Shown here: positions 39,643 to 50,371 of the stretch, piece after piece
Layout: each line of letters starts with the position of its first letter
Numbering within the stretch: the first letter of the stretch is position 1
From: Pedobacter sp. SYP-B3415
GTDB lineage: Bacteria > Bacteroidota > Bacteroidia > Sphingobacteriales > Sphingobacteriaceae
DNA length: 64,000 bases
Direction of reading: 5' to 3'
Assembly: GCF_004138205.1 (NCBI RefSeq)
Contig: NZ_RXNQ01000004.1
Span: 1 to 64,000 of the forward strand
Position numbers and translations under genes: made by a program
Notes under the pieces: generated by a model
Told to the model about the DNA's origin: nothing
The model's input: only the letters and a program-made list of their open reading frames with translations
The model's database searches: none

Positions 39643-39652
39643 AATCTAAGCA

Positions 39653-42600
39653 TTAAAATGTTAGCTGTAGTCCGCCATTAATGCTGCGCTGCAGCGGATA
39701 GCCCCCTGTACCATAATTTGACTCAGGATCAATCACCTTGATATGGTCCCAGGTAATCAGGTTCATCCCGTTCACGAAGGCGCGAACGCTTTCCAGTCCG
39801 ACCTTTCGCAATCCATTTATTTTAAAACCGTATGCGATCTCTGCGCTCTTCAAACGAACATAAGCACCATTGCGCAGGTACATCGAGTTTGTGCGGTTGT
39901 TGTTCGGATTCTCCATCGGCGAGGCGCGCGGGTACCTGGCATCCTGGTTTGCAGGTGTCCAGCGGTTATCATAGTATTCCCGGAGAATGTTGTACGTTCC
40001 TTCGCCCATCTGGAAAGGATACATCGACGGTCCGTCGACAAACGTACTCACATTAGCCGCACCCGTAAAGAACAGGCTAAGTTCGAAGCCCTTGTAGCCG
40101 ATCGTACCACCTGCACCGTAAACGATTTCAGGTGTTCGTGCGTACCCGATTGGCACCCGGTCAAAATCGTCGATAACACCATCGCCGTTTGTATCCTGGT
40201 ATTTGATATCGCCCGGGCGCACATTAGTCATATATTTTTGCTGGGGACTCGCGTCAATCTCTGCCTGGTCTTTGAAAAATCCAAGCGCCACGAGACCAAG
40301 CGGTTGATCAATGCGCTGTCCGACGAACGACTGATAGGCATATTTCGGGATAGGATCATCATTTTTCACGAGGATGCTTCGGGCGTAAGTAAAGGTTCCG
40401 CGTACATTGTAAAAGAATGAACTTTTGAAATTCTGTTTGAACTCGAGCATTCCGTCTATACCGTGATTTTTGGCCTCGCCAAGGTTTGCATAAGGAATGG
40501 CCCATGGGTAAAAACCTGTAACACGGGGAATGACGCCGCGCTGAATAAGAATGCCGTTTCTCTTTTCTTTAAAGGCGTCTACCTGTAACGTGATGGCCCC
40601 ATTGAAAAGCTCCAGATCAAGCCCGATATTGGCCTTGTTTGAAACCTCCCAGGTTACGTCCATGTTGCCGATCTGATCTTCATCATAACCCTGGAAAAAT
40701 GCCTGGTTATCGCCGAAGAAAGTCGACTGACCGCCCTTATTGATGGTTGTGAGAAATAGGAAACGTCTTCCGCCAATGGCGTCGTTACCCACCTGGCCAT
40801 ATGAACCACGAATCTTCAGGTTGTTGATGACACGCGGATTCCAGAATTTCTCATTGCTGACTACCCAGCCCACCGACCCGGAAGGGAAGAATCCGTACTG
40901 TTTACCGTCGGGAAAGTTTTCCGAACCGTTGTAGCCCATGTTAAATTCGGCGAGATACCGGTTGTCATATGCATACGTTGCGCGCGCAGCCACACCCTGC
41001 CTGCGGTATGGTAAATTGTTTATGGATGAAACGGCGGTTAAATCAATGTATTCCCGTCGGTTATACAGCACCAAACCTGTTAACGTATGTTTTCCGAAGG
41101 CGCGGTTATAATTGATGGATGCTTCCTGGTAAATAGCCCGGTTTGCACCGTTATTCAGCCGGTAGCCGATGGCTTGCTCCTCGCGGATGTTCGGGCTGGC
41201 ATATAAATCCTTTCCGGCGGCATCTTTACCGAGGTACTGCCGGAGCGCATAGGTCTTGAACCGGTCTGTCGATGCCGCATAGCTGTGGTCATAAGCGAAA
41301 CGCCCTGTCACCGACAGTCCCTGAGTTAGCAGACCAGAAAGATCCCAGCGCGCACCGAAGGTCCCCTGGATGGTGTTCCGGTCCTGACGTGTGTAGCCTG
41401 AACGGGTTACGAGACCATACGGGTTGTTCTGCAGGTATGAGGTGGTCCGGCCGGCTATCGTTCCATCGGGGTTTGTCACCGGATAGTTAATAGGGGAAGT
41501 GATTTTCAGCGCATCAAAAATAGCCGGTGCTGATGCGCCCGGGTAGTTGCCCTGCTGAATGATACCGCCCACGCCCAGATCGATAGCCAGGGTTTTCGAC
41601 AGGTTGATGTCAACGTTCGAGCGGTAATTGTAGCGCTGCAGCTGGGCGTTGTTGTTGTAAATGTTGCTCGGATCCTGACGGTAAATACCGTTCTGGAGCG
41701 TGTAGCCAACATTTGTATAATATTTCACAACCTCGTTACCACCACTTACGCCAAGATTGTTCAGACTTTGCCAGGTGTTTTTCTTTAAGACCGTATTTGT
41801 CCAGTCTACATTCGGATACAGGTATGGATCTGAGCCATCGTAAAATTTGCGAATTTCTTCAGGCGTGTACCTGGCAGCAAGGCCAACGTTACCGCGTGCC
41901 TCATTGATCAGGCTGGCGTACTCACCCCCATTGATGTATTCGGGCATACGAAGTGCCGTCAGGGCAGCGGTTTCGCTTCTGAAGATCACCTTGGGCTTAC
42001 CAAGTGCACCGCGCTTCGTCGTAATAAGGATCACCCCATTTGCACCCTGAACACCATAAACGGCTGTTGCAGAAGCATCTTTGAGCATAGTGAGGCTTTC
42101 AACTTCCTGAACGTTTACGGTGTTGATGTCGCGCTGCACACCATCAACCAGGATGAGCGGGCTCCGGTTGGCCCAGGTGCCGAAACCGCGGATAAAGACC
42201 TGTCCGCCATCGAAACCAGGTTCACCAGAGGCTTGTCTCGTCACAATTCCCGGCATACTGCCTGCCAGCGCATTCGACAGCGAGGGCGTAGCAATACGCT
42301 GGATGTTTTTTATCGGCGCTTCCGACACCGCACCGGTAACCGACACTTTCTTTTGTTTTCCGAAACCAACCACGACAACTTCGTTAAGTTTCTGGTTTTC
42401 CTCATCTGCCTCCAGGCGGATCATGATGGTTCGGGCCGTACCAACCACTTGTTCCTTTGGTTTGTAACCAACGTAAGAGACTACCAGAACTTCGTTTTCG
42501 TTCTCAATCTCGATGATAAAATTACCATTAAGATCGGTAACCATAGCCCTGGTAGAGTTCTTGACCCGAACATTGGCGCCGGGTAAAGCTTCACCGTTTT

Positions 42601-42796
42601 CATCAAGGACTTTTCCCTTCAAAACCCAACTGGCGGAAGTGCCCGGAATTTCAGGAGAAGGATGTATTGGTTCATTGTTCCGGACATTTGCCCGGGTGCT
42701 GAGCGCGGAAAAAAGGCCGCACATAAACACGAATATATAGGGATGCAGGGACCTGACACAAAAAAGCCAACGGCCTTTGCGTAGAGTTTTTTTCAT
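39653..42796 (-). CDS. SusC/RagA-type TonB-dependent transporter (second pair)
   Basis: This 1047-residue outer-membrane transporter has an N-terminal export signal and a CarboxypepD_reg-like domain (LKGKVLDENGEALPGANVRVKN). A TonB box region (LNEVVVVGFGKQKKVSVTGAVS), a plug domain with PLILVDGVQRDINTVNVQEVES and GANGVILITTKRG, and a long beta-barrel follow. It imports glycan fragments with the SusD protein 10 bp downstream. A 142-bp gap with a strong hairpin separates it from the GH116 gene, so it may have its own promoter or different expression. Confidence 0.96.
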   Translation of the reverse strand: MKKTLRKGRWLFCVRSLHPYIFVFMCGLFSALSTRANVRNNEPIHPSPEIPGTSASWVLKGKVLDENGEALPGANVRVKNSTRAMVTDLNGNFIIEIENENEVLVVSYVGYKPKEQVVGTARTIMIRLEADEENQKLNEVVVVGFGKQKKVSVTGAVSEAPIKNIQRIATPSLSNALAGSMPGIVTRQASGEPGFDGGQVFIRGFGTWANRSPLILVDGVQRDINTVNVQEVESLTMLKDASATAVYGVQGANGVILITTKRGALGKPKVIFRSETAALTALRMPEYINGGEYASLINEARGNVGLAARYTPEEIRKFYDGSDPYLYPNVDWTNTVLKKNTWQSLNNLGVSGGNEVVKYYTNVGYTLQNGIYRQDPSNIYNNNAQLQRYNYRSNVDINLSKTLAIDLGVGGIIQQGNYPGASAPAIFDALKITSPINYPVTNPDGTIAGRTTSYLQNNPYGLVTRSGYTRQDRNTIQGTFGARWDLSGLLTQGLSVTGRFAYDHSYAASTDRFKTYALRQYLGKDAAGKDLYASPNIREEQAIGYRLNNGANRAIYQEASINYNRAFGKHTLTGLVLYNRREYIDLTAVSSINNLPYRRQGVAARATYAYDNRYLAEFNMGYNGSENFPDGKQYGFFPSGSVGWVVSNEKFWNPRVINNLKIRGSYGQVGNDAIGGRRFLFLTTINKGGQSTFFGDNQAFFQGYDEDQIGNMDVTWEVSNKANIGLDLELFNGAITLQVDAFKEKRNGILIQRGVIPRVTGFYPWAIPYANLGEAKNHGIDGMLEFKQNFKSSFFYNVRGTFTYARSILVKNDDPIPKYAYQSFVGQRIDQPLGLVALGFFKDQAEIDASPQQKYMTNVRPGDIKYQDTNGDGVIDDFDRVPIGYARTPEIVYGAGGTIGYKGFELSLFFTGAANVSTFVDGPSMYPFQMGEGTYNILREYYDNRWTPANQDARYPRASPMENPNNNRTNSMYLRNGAYVRLKSAEIAYGFKINGLRKVGLESVRAFVNGMNLITWDHIKVIDPESNYGTGGYPLQRSINGGLQLTF

Positions 42797-42878
42797 ACAT
42801 TTAGTTTGGTTAATGTTTAGGCTTGGACAGGCTACAGGTTTTCTCAGGACATGGTAGCCTGCCGCAACGTTAATCAGG

Positions 42879-42899
42879 TTCCCGGGCCTGGCCCGGGAA
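42879..42899 (-). other. Strong hairpin between GH116 and the second SusC gene
   Basis: TTCCCGGGC / GCCCGGGAA with a 3-nt loop is a perfect 9-bp stem in the intercistronic gap, without a T run on the minus strand. It could be a processing or stability element or a partial transcription barrier that separates enzyme genes from the second SusCD pair. Confidence 0.55.
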
Positions 42900-42938
42900 T
42901 TTATGGTTTAGTAGGTTTACTTAAGCATAGGCATCAGA

Positions 42939-45527
42939 TTAAGAGAGACGTACCGGTTTTCCGGCTAACATGACTTTTTTTACAGGTATAGTTCCGTGTA
43001 CCACCTTCAGACTTGCTTTCCCGTTTTTCAGGGTAACGGTTCCGAAACCGGTGTTGGTAGATAAGAAGCTATTGAAATCGCCCACCTGAGAATCGATGTG
43101 CAGCGTTTTATCGACGGCATCGTACCTGGCGCCGGTAAGGGCCTCAAGCATGGCATAACTCGACAGAGCACGCGCGTACCAGTGTCCGCACTCGTATTCG
43201 TTAAACGGATTTCTCACCCGGCCGTCATAGCGGTCGCGGCAGGCGCGAACAATATCCAGCCCTTTTTCAACTTCACCAACCAGCATCAGGTGCGATGCCA
43301 CCTGGTATTCGATGCCGGTCCATACCTCATTGCTGTATACAAACGGAAGCGAAAGCATACCGCCCTTTGGCCACGAGCACAAGAGCAGTCCGCCATCTTC
43401 ACCAATGGCGAAGGTTGGCCGCTGCGGATTGGCATGCTCACGCAGATCTGGTTTATAATTATACTTATGAACGGCGACCAGGTGACTTTTAATCTTCTGG
43501 CTATCGAACGGATCTTTCAGCCCGCAGACGCGCGACATCCAGGCACCCATTACACCATCAGACAGACAGCCGGTTCCGTACTGGTATTTTGGCCCTTCCT
43601 TCTGCAGCACCTCAAGTGCTTCAGGCGTATATTGTGTATGAAACGACTGGGCCTTGGTCGGATCGGGTGCCTGCAGATCCTTCCACTGAATTTTTTGCAC
43701 AAAGTATTCGCCGTCATAGAGTTCGTTTTCGATATAAGTGCGGCCTTTCGCCAACAGGGCCTCGTATTTTCTTACATCTGCATTAACGGCCTTGCCCATG
43801 GCCACCAGCGCCTGTGCGGCACCCAGGTAAAAGCTGGTCGCAAAACCGGTCGGGCCCCAGAATTCAATGTCGTAGGTGTTGTGATGCGGTTCCTCAACGA
43901 TCCCCTTGCCTTTTGGGTCCCAGGTTTTACTGCAGAAATCAAAACTCTGCTTTACTTTCGGATACATGGTTTTTAACCAGGCGTTATCCCCGCTGATGCG
44001 CCACTCACGGTAAACTTTCATGATACCGCCCAGCTGTCCGTCGGCTGCCGCGTGAAAATCGTGTTTAACGGGCGTGATGGGCAGGTTTGACCTGAACATC
44101 TGGTGTCCCTCTGCATTCTGACTTTCATTGAATTCGGTCTGTCTGAGACTGCGTTCCAAAGCCGGAAAGAGGTGTGATACCGCCTGCGCATAATTCCATA
44201 CGTGTGTACACGAGCCATGGCAGCTGCCCCAGGTATCTCCGCAGCCCTCCCAGCACCAAAAACGGCCGTCGTACTGGCGCATTACCGTTGGCGACTTCAG
44301 AATCGTCAGGTTCGCTGCAACCGCCTCGGTTACCTCATCAGGCAATGAGCTGTCGTAGAACGTATCTGTGAAAAGGCGGGTCTTTTTATAAAGATCGCTG
44401 TAACTGTTCTCCCAGTATTTAGCAACTTCCTGAACCGTTTTGAATTTACTGCTGTACCATGGCCGGTGGTATTGCAGGCTCGGGTCTTTATCAATCCGTG
44501 CCTGATCATCAGGGTTAACAATTCCCATACGCAGTTTCGTATTTGGGACGTACCAGGACATCATAACACGGATGGTTCGCTGCTGACCTGGTTTGAGGCT
44601 GAAAGGAACAAACAGCGACGCACCGGGCGCGTCTTTATCTACCGGCGCAACTTTTTTTGGCTCGGCATCTTGAATGGTGTTCCAGATCATGGTAAGCCCG
44701 TCAAACCAGCCGCCTCTGAACCAGCAATGATTTACAATGGCATTGCCGGCATCGGTGAAGATGGCAAATTCTCCCTGTTTCTGGGGATCATTTGTTGTGC
44801 CCTCGGCGGCAAGGATAAAGCCGTTGTCTATGCCTGTAATGTAGTTTCTGGTATCAGGCTGCCACATAAAATTGCGGCTGTTGTAAGAAAACAGGTACTC
44901 CTCTGTTTTGCTGCCGGTATTGGTAAATGTATATTCCAATGCGCCTACGGGTAAGCTGGCATTGTCTTCATCGTTCGGAATAAATGGGCTCCAGCCCTTA
45001 ACGGTTGCTTTTACCGGGAAATTTCCATCTTCCAGGGCGATTTCACCAAACGGAAAACGGGCGTTGAAGACTGCGCGTTCAAACCGCGGCAAACCCCATG
45101 TTGCACCACCGGTACCACCCAGACCAGAGTCGCGGGCACCGAATTTTTTCCATTCGGGTACCATTCCCTCTACAACGCGTGCACCTTCTTTATGACCTTT
45201 TATAGAAATGGCCGCGAACATGGCTGGTTCAAGGAACATCTCCGGATTATGCCGCACGGACGCATGTGAAATTGCACCGGTTCCTTCAAGTGCGATCATA
45301 CCAGCACCGATCCCGCCAATGGGGAACGCTATGCGGTTATTGAATTCGGCTGAATAAGCCGAATTGTATGCCCGGCCGCTTTTGCTTTTCTGTTGTTTAA
45401 GCGATTTGGCAGCAGCGGTTTCGGCTGCATTTGCCGTTCCGCCGGTAAAAAGCAGCGTGGGCGCTGCAGCCACTCCGATTCCGCCAATGGCTACGTTGCG
45501 GAGAAACGATCTGCGGTTATTTTTCAT
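42939..45527 (-). CDS. GH116-family glycoside hydrolase, Tat-exported
   Basis: This 862-residue protein has a twin-arginine signal (NNRRSFLRNVAIGGIGVAAA). An N-terminal GBA2-like beta domain starts at about residue 60 (RIAFPIGGIGAGMIALEG). A C-terminal DUF608 alpha/alpha barrel follows, with WCWEGCGDTWGSCHGSCTHVWNYAQA, HNTYDIEFWGPTGFATSFYL and GCLSDGVMGAWMSRV. GH116 enzymes are retaining beta-glycosidases. A GH116 member from a D-arabinan-degrading gut Bacteroidota was, as far as I recall, linked to beta-D-arabinofuranosidase activity. The start overlaps the stop of araB by 3 bp. Tat export suggests cytoplasmic folding before periplasmic action. Confidence 0.88.
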   Translation of the reverse strand: MKNNRRSFLRNVAIGGIGVAAAPTLLFTGGTANAAETAAAKSLKQQKSKSGRAYNSAYSAEFNNRIAFPIGGIGAGMIALEGTGAISHASVRHNPEMFLEPAMFAAISIKGHKEGARVVEGMVPEWKKFGARDSGLGGTGGATWGLPRFERAVFNARFPFGEIALEDGNFPVKATVKGWSPFIPNDEDNASLPVGALEYTFTNTGSKTEEYLFSYNSRNFMWQPDTRNYITGIDNGFILAAEGTTNDPQKQGEFAIFTDAGNAIVNHCWFRGGWFDGLTMIWNTIQDAEPKKVAPVDKDAPGASLFVPFSLKPGQQRTIRVMMSWYVPNTKLRMGIVNPDDQARIDKDPSLQYHRPWYSSKFKTVQEVAKYWENSYSDLYKKTRLFTDTFYDSSLPDEVTEAVAANLTILKSPTVMRQYDGRFWCWEGCGDTWGSCHGSCTHVWNYAQAVSHLFPALERSLRQTEFNESQNAEGHQMFRSNLPITPVKHDFHAAADGQLGGIMKVYREWRISGDNAWLKTMYPKVKQSFDFCSKTWDPKGKGIVEEPHHNTYDIEFWGPTGFATSFYLGAAQALVAMGKAVNADVRKYEALLAKGRTYIENELYDGEYFVQKIQWKDLQAPDPTKAQSFHTQYTPEALEVLQKEGPKYQYGTGCLSDGVMGAWMSRVCGLKDPFDSQKIKSHLVAVHKYNYKPDLREHANPQRPTFAIGEDGGLLLCSWPKGGMLSLPFVYSNEVWTGIEYQVASHLMLVGEVEKGLDIVRACRDRYDGRVRNPFNEYECGHWYARALSSYAMLEALTGARYDAVDKTLHIDSQVGDFNSFLSTNTGFGTVTLKNGKASLKVVHGTIPVKKVMLAGKPVRLS

Positions 45528-47218
45528 TGTTCAATGTTTATTGGTCCATGTGTTTGCGTTTCGCTAAAGGCGCAGAGCGCCTCGTATTTTTTGTACCGCT
45601 CCGCGTACATCCGTACACGTTTCGGTTCTGGTTTGTATTCAAGGTCGAAGCCCTTGCCCATCGCCGCCATAGCTTCTTCAACCCGGGGATAAATGCCGGC
45701 GGCTGTAGCCGCGAACATGGCAGCGCCAAGAGCACAGGTTTGTTCTGATTGATGAATGCGGATAGGCATACCCATGACGTCGGCAAGCATCTGCATGACG
45801 AAGGGCGATTTTTTTGCAATCCCGCCCACACCGATCAGCCCTTTTACTGGAATTCCTTCCGAGATAAAGCGGTCGCTGATCTTGCGGGAACCAAAACATG
45901 TCGATTCTACAAGTGCACGGAAGATGCGCGGGGCGTCGCTGCCAAGGCTTAAGCCGCCCACAGACGCCTTAAGCAGTTGGTTGGCATCGGGCGTACGCCG
46001 GCCGTTCAGCCAATCGGTCGCAATCTCTGCGTCCGCTTCTGGTTCAAGCTGTTCTGCCTGGCGGCTCAGTTCGGTAAGGATATGATCTGACAGGTCTTTA
46101 ATCAGTATCCTCGCCTCGTCTGCATTTAACCGGTCTGTTTTTGCCAGCAGATTTTGCAGCGGCCAGGTAAGAAGGTTTTTGAACCAGGCATAGGCATCGC
46201 CAAAAGCAGACTGCCCGGCTTCCATACCGATCATACCCGGAATAATGGAGCCCCTCACCTGTCCGCAGATACCGCGAACAAGTGTGTCTTCAACTTCTTT
46301 GACGGGCGCAACGAGCATATCGCAGGTTGAGGTTCCGATCACCTTGCTAAGGTGATACGGTTCAATTTCTCCCCCTACCGCCCCCATATGTGCGTCAATT
46401 GCCCCGATCCCGACAACCACCTGGGTGGAAAGACCCAGACGCTGTGCCCACTCTTCAGAAAGCCGGCCGGCAGGCTGGTCAGATGTGTAGAGCGTTTTCT
46501 GCATACCGGCCGCAAACCCCGAAAGAAGCGGATCCAGCGAAGAAAAAAACGAATCAGGAGGAAACCCCCCGTGTTCGGCGGCCCAGAGACCCTTATGGCC
46601 GGCGGCACAAACACCCCGGCGAATCTCTGCCGCGCGCTTTCCACCGGTGAGCAGAAATGGAACCCAGTCGCAGTGCTCTACCCAGGTATGACAGGCTTTG
46701 CGCACCGTATCGTCTTGGCGCAGCACGTGCAGTAACTTAGACCAGAACCATTCTGATGAGTAGATACCGCCGGAATAAGCCGTATAATCAGGAATGAGAC
46801 TACGGGCGTGCCGGTTGATCTCCATGGCTTCTGCAACAGCAGTATGGTCTTTCCAAAGCACAAACATGGCATTCGGGTTGTTCTCAAAAGCACTGAGCAG
46901 AGCCAGCGGTGTACCCGATTCATCTGCTGCAACCGGTGTTGAACCTGTTGTGTCTACCGATATTGCGCGGATTTTACTTTGAACGGCAGGACCTGCCTGC
47001 AGCAGACATTTTCTGATGGTCTGCTCCAATCCTTCAATATAATCGCGGGGATGCTGGCGGAACTGGTTTTGCGAAGGGTCGCAATATAATCCGTCGGCCC
47101 AGCGGGGATACACAAAAACGGCGCTCGACAATTCGGTGCCCGAGTGCGCATCCACGATAATGGAGCGCACTGAATCGGTACCGAAGTCTACACCTATACA
47201 AAAATCGTTTGATGTCAT
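45524..47218 (-). CDS. araB: Ribulokinase (AraB family)
   Basis: This 564-residue FGGY-type sugar kinase aligns with ribulokinase along its whole length: IGVDFGTDSVRSIIVD, ENPNAMFVLWKDHTAV-type block (NNPNAMFVLWKDHTAVAEA), GIYSSEWFWSKLLHV, CDWVPFLLTG, KVIGTSTCDMLVAP, GMIGMEAGQSAFGDAYAWF and NGRRTPDANQLLK. E. coli AraB accepts both L- and D-ribulose. No araA or araD lies nearby, but fucI does, so the likely substrate here is D-ribulose from D-arabinose, giving D-ribulose-5-phosphate. It is clearly not fuculokinase. It lies 9 bp after fucP and overlaps the GH116 start. Confidence 0.93.
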   Translation of the reverse strand: MTSNDFCIGVDFGTDSVRSIIVDAHSGTELSSAVFVYPRWADGLYCDPSQNQFRQHPRDYIEGLEQTIRKCLLQAGPAVQSKIRAISVDTTGSTPVAADESGTPLALLSAFENNPNAMFVLWKDHTAVAEAMEINRHARSLIPDYTAYSGGIYSSEWFWSKLLHVLRQDDTVRKACHTWVEHCDWVPFLLTGGKRAAEIRRGVCAAGHKGLWAAEHGGFPPDSFFSSLDPLLSGFAAGMQKTLYTSDQPAGRLSEEWAQRLGLSTQVVVGIGAIDAHMGAVGGEIEPYHLSKVIGTSTCDMLVAPVKEVEDTLVRGICGQVRGSIIPGMIGMEAGQSAFGDAYAWFKNLLTWPLQNLLAKTDRLNADEARILIKDLSDHILTELSRQAEQLEPEADAEIATDWLNGRRTPDANQLLKASVGGLSLGSDAPRIFRALVESTCFGSRKISDRFISEGIPVKGLIGVGGIAKKSPFVMQMLADVMGMPIRIHQSEQTCALGAAMFAATAAGIYPRVEEAMAAMGKGFDLEYKPEPKRVRMYAERYKKYEALCAFSETQTHGPINIEQ

Positions 47219-47227
47219 TGTTTAATT

Positions 47228-48562
47228 TTAGTGATGATGAACGGCCATATCTTTCGCCTCTATCTTTTTGCCGATTCCCCAGATGGCGTACCAGGCAATA
47301 AAGGCAAAGCAAACCATGGGGATGACGAAGGCGATCGACATACCGAAGTTGTCGCCGATAGCTCCCATGACCGGTGGACAAAAGGCGCCGCCGGCAACGG
47401 CCATAACAAGGAATGAGGCACCTTTTTTGGTAAGCGGCCCCAGGTCAAAGACGCCCAGGGCGAAAATGGTCGGAAACATGACCGACATGAAGAAGTAGGT
47501 AAGAAACAAAGCGATAACTGATGCCCAGCCCCATTCCATCAGCACGATTCCGACGAGGATCGTGTTCATAACGGCATAAAACCCGAGCAGCCGCTGCGGC
47601 AGGATGAATTTCATCATATATGAGCCGGAGAGCCGTCCGATCCAGAAAAGGCCCATCCCTCCTATTGCCAGGATCAGCGAAGCGGCCTGCTCCGGGTTTT
47701 TGGGCATAAACACCTCGCCAAACCAACCGAGGTTCTCCATGATACCGGCAACAGGTGTGCGTACATCAGGAATAGTCTCTGTTACATAATTGATGAAAAA
47801 GGAGTTGACACCGGTCTGCGCAGCGACATACAAAAACTGGGCGATCACGGCGAGTACAAAGGCCGGATGTTTCAACAGGTTCCGCATAGGCGGATCTTCA
47901 GTCACTTCAGTATCGCTGTCTTCTTTGACTTCCGGCAGGCGGATGATCATAAACAATACCGCCACCGCCACCACGACCATGCCGATCATCATATAAGGTT
48001 TAAGCAGCGAGTCGAACTTATTCGTCTCAGGCGAACTTTCGGCGCCGAAAATGAACAGGCCGCCCATCAGCGGACCGAGGATCCAGCCAAGACCGTTGAA
48101 TGATTGCGAGATATTGATACGGCGGGCAGCATATTCTTTTGGTCCGAGGATTGTCGAATACGGGTTTGCCGCCGTCTCGAGGCAAGCCAGTCCGCAGGCC
48201 AGGACAAATAGCGCCAGGAGGAATGGCAAAAAAGACGCAATTTTTGCCGCAGGATAGAATAGGAATGCACCAATTGCAAACAGGATCAACCCAAGGATAA
48301 TTCCGCGCTGGTAGCCGTACCGTTTCATAAAAAGCCCGGCCGGCACGGCCATAGCGAGGTAACCAATGTAAAGCGAAAACTGGATAAATCCGGATTGAGC
48401 TTTGGAAACGTGCAGGATATCCTGAAAGTGTTTATCCAATACATCAAGTAAGCCATGGGCAAAACCCCATAGTAAGAAGAGACTGCAGATAAATATAAAA
48501 GGGACGACATAGTTTGTTCCGTTTTCTGTACGGAATAAAGAAGCCGGTTTATTTTTTTTCAT
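47228..48562 (-). CDS. fucP: FucP-type L-fucose/D-arabinose:H+ symporter
   Basis: This 444-residue protein has 12 membrane segments. It matches the FucP branch of the MFS: FLLWGFAHGLLDVLDKHFQ with an acidic residue (D40) at the position of the essential Asp of E. coli FucP, and ACGLACLETAANPY with E129 at the essential Glu. FucP transports L-fucose and also D-arabinose. It lies 4 bp after fucI. The C-terminus ends in a natural HHH. It brings the free monosaccharide across the inner membrane. Confidence 0.93.
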   Translation of the reverse strand: MKKNKPASLFRTENGTNYVVPFIFICSLFLLWGFAHGLLDVLDKHFQDILHVSKAQSGFIQFSLYIGYLAMAVPAGLFMKRYGYQRGIILGLILFAIGAFLFYPAAKIASFLPFLLALFVLACGLACLETAANPYSTILGPKEYAARRINISQSFNGLGWILGPLMGGLFIFGAESSPETNKFDSLLKPYMMIGMVVVAVAVLFMIIRLPEVKEDSDTEVTEDPPMRNLLKHPAFVLAVIAQFLYVAAQTGVNSFFINYVTETIPDVRTPVAGIMENLGWFGEVFMPKNPEQAASLILAIGGMGLFWIGRLSGSYMMKFILPQRLLGFYAVMNTILVGIVLMEWGWASVIALFLTYFFMSVMFPTIFALGVFDLGPLTKKGASFLVMAVAGGAFCPPVMGAIGDNFGMSIAFVIPMVCFAFIAWYAIWGIGKKIEAKDMAVHHH

Positions 48563-48566
48563 GTTT

Positions 48567-50330
48567 CTATTTGTAAAGTGATCCGTAAACCTGACAAGCC
48601 CTGTAATCTGAACCTTCGGGATCCATACCGAATGATGCCCATGCCGACGGCCGGAAGATGTTCGCCGGGTCTATGTTGTGCATGTTTACCGGAATGCGCA
48701 GCATCGCTGCCATTGTAATCAGATCGGCTCCCATATGACCGAAGCTGATCGCTCCATGGTTTGAGCCCCAGTTTGCCATAACGGCATACACGTCGCGGAA
48801 AGCGCCGTTGCCGGTAAGCCTTGGAACAAACCATGTGGTTGGCCAGGTAAAGTCTGTCCTTTTGTCCAGGGTTTCATGAACTTCTTCAGGCAGATCTATG
48901 GCCCAGCCTTCAGCAATCTGCAATACCGGCCCGATACCGCGTACCAGGTTGAGACGGCACATGGTTACAGGCATTTCGCCTTTCGTGAGGAACTTTGATG
49001 AATAACCGCCGCCTCTGAAATAATCCCGGTTGGCGGGATACCAGGTTGTGGCATCAAGGCAATCGGCAGCTTCCTGTTCGCTGATTTCCCAGAAAGGTTT
49101 CATAGCCGGTTTGCCGCCAAGCTGCTGGCGGCCGGAACCATCGAGCGTTGCTGATCCTGAATTGATCAGGTGAATAAAGCCATCCTTGGCCCTGCCGCTG
49201 GTTTCCCAGCCGGCAACGCGTTTTACCGCCTCGGGGCTCCAGAAAGTACGCACATCGGCAAAGATTTGTGCCGTGTTGGTAAGCAGATAATTGAAGAGCA
49301 TAGAAACGCCATTGAGCGCATCGTTTTCGGTTGCAACCATGTAGGGCGCCCGGATGCCGTTCCAATCGAATGATGAGTTCAGTATCGCTTCAGAGAAATC
49401 GCCGTTCGGCAAAAAATCCGTCCACTGCCGCTGTCCCTGGAAACCGGATACAATGGCATTGTGTCCGTGAGCCTCCTCACTAAAGCCTATTTCATGCAGC
49501 TTATCATTGCCGGTCATCAGGTCCCGGATGATCAGGGTCATCTTAACAACGAACTCCCAGTCGCTGTCTTTCTCCTCGCGGGATTTTATCTTTTCTTCCC
49601 GGTTCAGATCCTGACCTTCGCGGCAATTGCTGCGGGTCCATTCAATAGCGCGCTGAAACTCTTCGCGGTCGTATATTTCCTGTTCAATACGGCGCAAGAC
49701 CTCAGAAGAATCTACATATTCGTTGCGCATACCGAGGTATTGCTGAAAAAAGTCTGGATCGACGATTGAACCGACAATACCCATTGATACCGAGCCAATA
49801 GCGAGGTACGACTTGCCGCGCATCATGGCTACAGCGAGTCCCGCTTTGGCAAAGCTAAGCAGCTTGCTTTTTACGTCGTCAGGTATAACAGCGTCGCCCA
49901 TGTCCTGCACATCGCTGCCGTAGATTCCAAACGCCGGCAAGCCCTTTTGGTTGTGTGCGGCCAGTGTAGCGGCCAGGTAAACGGCGCCTGGTCTCTCGGT
50001 TCCGTTAAAGCCCCAGATGGCTTTCGGCGTAACCGGATTCATGTCCATTGTCTCAGATCCATAGCACCAGCAGGGCGTAACAGAAAGTGAGACACCTACA
50101 TTGTTTGCTTCAAACTTGTCTGCGCAGGCGGCAGCTTCCTTCACGCCACCAATGCAGGTGTCTGCAATGACACATTCTACAGGAGAGCCGTCGGGATACT
50201 TCAGGGTGCTGTTGTACAATTCGGCTACAGCCCGGGCCATATTCATTGTGGTATCTTCAAGGGATTCGCGGATACCGCCAAGGCGTCCGTCAATGATCGG
50301 GCGAATGCCAATCTTAGGATATTTGCTCAT
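48567..50330 (-). CDS. fucI: L-fucose/D-arabinose isomerase
   Basis: This 587-residue protein is similar to E. coli FucI throughout: [75 protein letters not shown] (metal-binding Glu in ATEND), [38 protein letters not shown] and [12 protein letters not shown]. FucI interconverts L-fucose/L-fuculose and equally D-arabinose/D-ribulose. Its neighbour is a ribulokinase rather than a fuculokinase, which favours D-arabinose here. A short charged insert ([11 protein letters not shown], about 244-254) is variable in the family. Confidence 0.96.
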   Translation of the reverse strand: MSKYPKIGIRPIIDGRLGGIRESLEDTTMNMARAVAELYNSTLKYPDGSPVECVIADTCIGGVKEAAACADKFEANNVGVSLSVTPCWCYGSETMDMNPVTPKAIWGFNGTERPGAVYLAATLAAHNQKGLPAFGIYGSDVQDMGDAVIPDDVKSKLLSFAKAGLAVAMMRGKSYLAIGSVSMGIVGSIVDPDFFQQYLGMRNEYVDSSEVLRRIEQEIYDREEFQRAIEWTRSNCREGQDLNREEKIKSREEKDSDWEFVVKMTLIIRDLMTGNDKLHEIGFSEEAHGHNAIVSGFQGQRQWTDFLPNGDFSEAILNSSFDWNGIRAPYMVATENDALNGVSMLFNYLLTNTAQIFADVRTFWSPEAVKRVAGWETSGRAKDGFIHLINSGSATLDGSGRQQLGGKPAMKPFWEISEQEAADCLDATTWYPANRDYFRGGGYSSKFLTKGEMPVTMCRLNLVRGIGPVLQIAEGWAIDLPEEVHETLDKRTDFTWPTTWFVPRLTGNGAFRDVYAVMANWGSNHGAISFGHMGADLITMAAMLRIPVNMHNIDPANIFRPSAWASFGMDPEGSDYRACQVYGSLYK

Positions 50331-50371
50331 AGAAGGTTTTATGCTATAGGTTGCAGCATGATCGCTGCGTA

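Noticed and set aside
42860..42875. Further LacI operator before the second SusC gene (around AACGTTAA)
   Set aside because: Only the inner bases around CG agree with the GCTTAWWCGTTTAA core; the flanks do not.
43098..43976. 292-residue plus-strand frame inside the GH116 gene
   Set aside because: Antisense to a strongly conserved glycosidase; no recognisable domain.
45524..47218. Fuculokinase, given the neighbouring fucI and fucP
   Set aside because: The residues match ribulokinase along the full length (GIYSSEWFW, GTSTCDML, MEAGQSAFGDAYAWF), and its length (564) is that of AraB rather than FucK (about 480).
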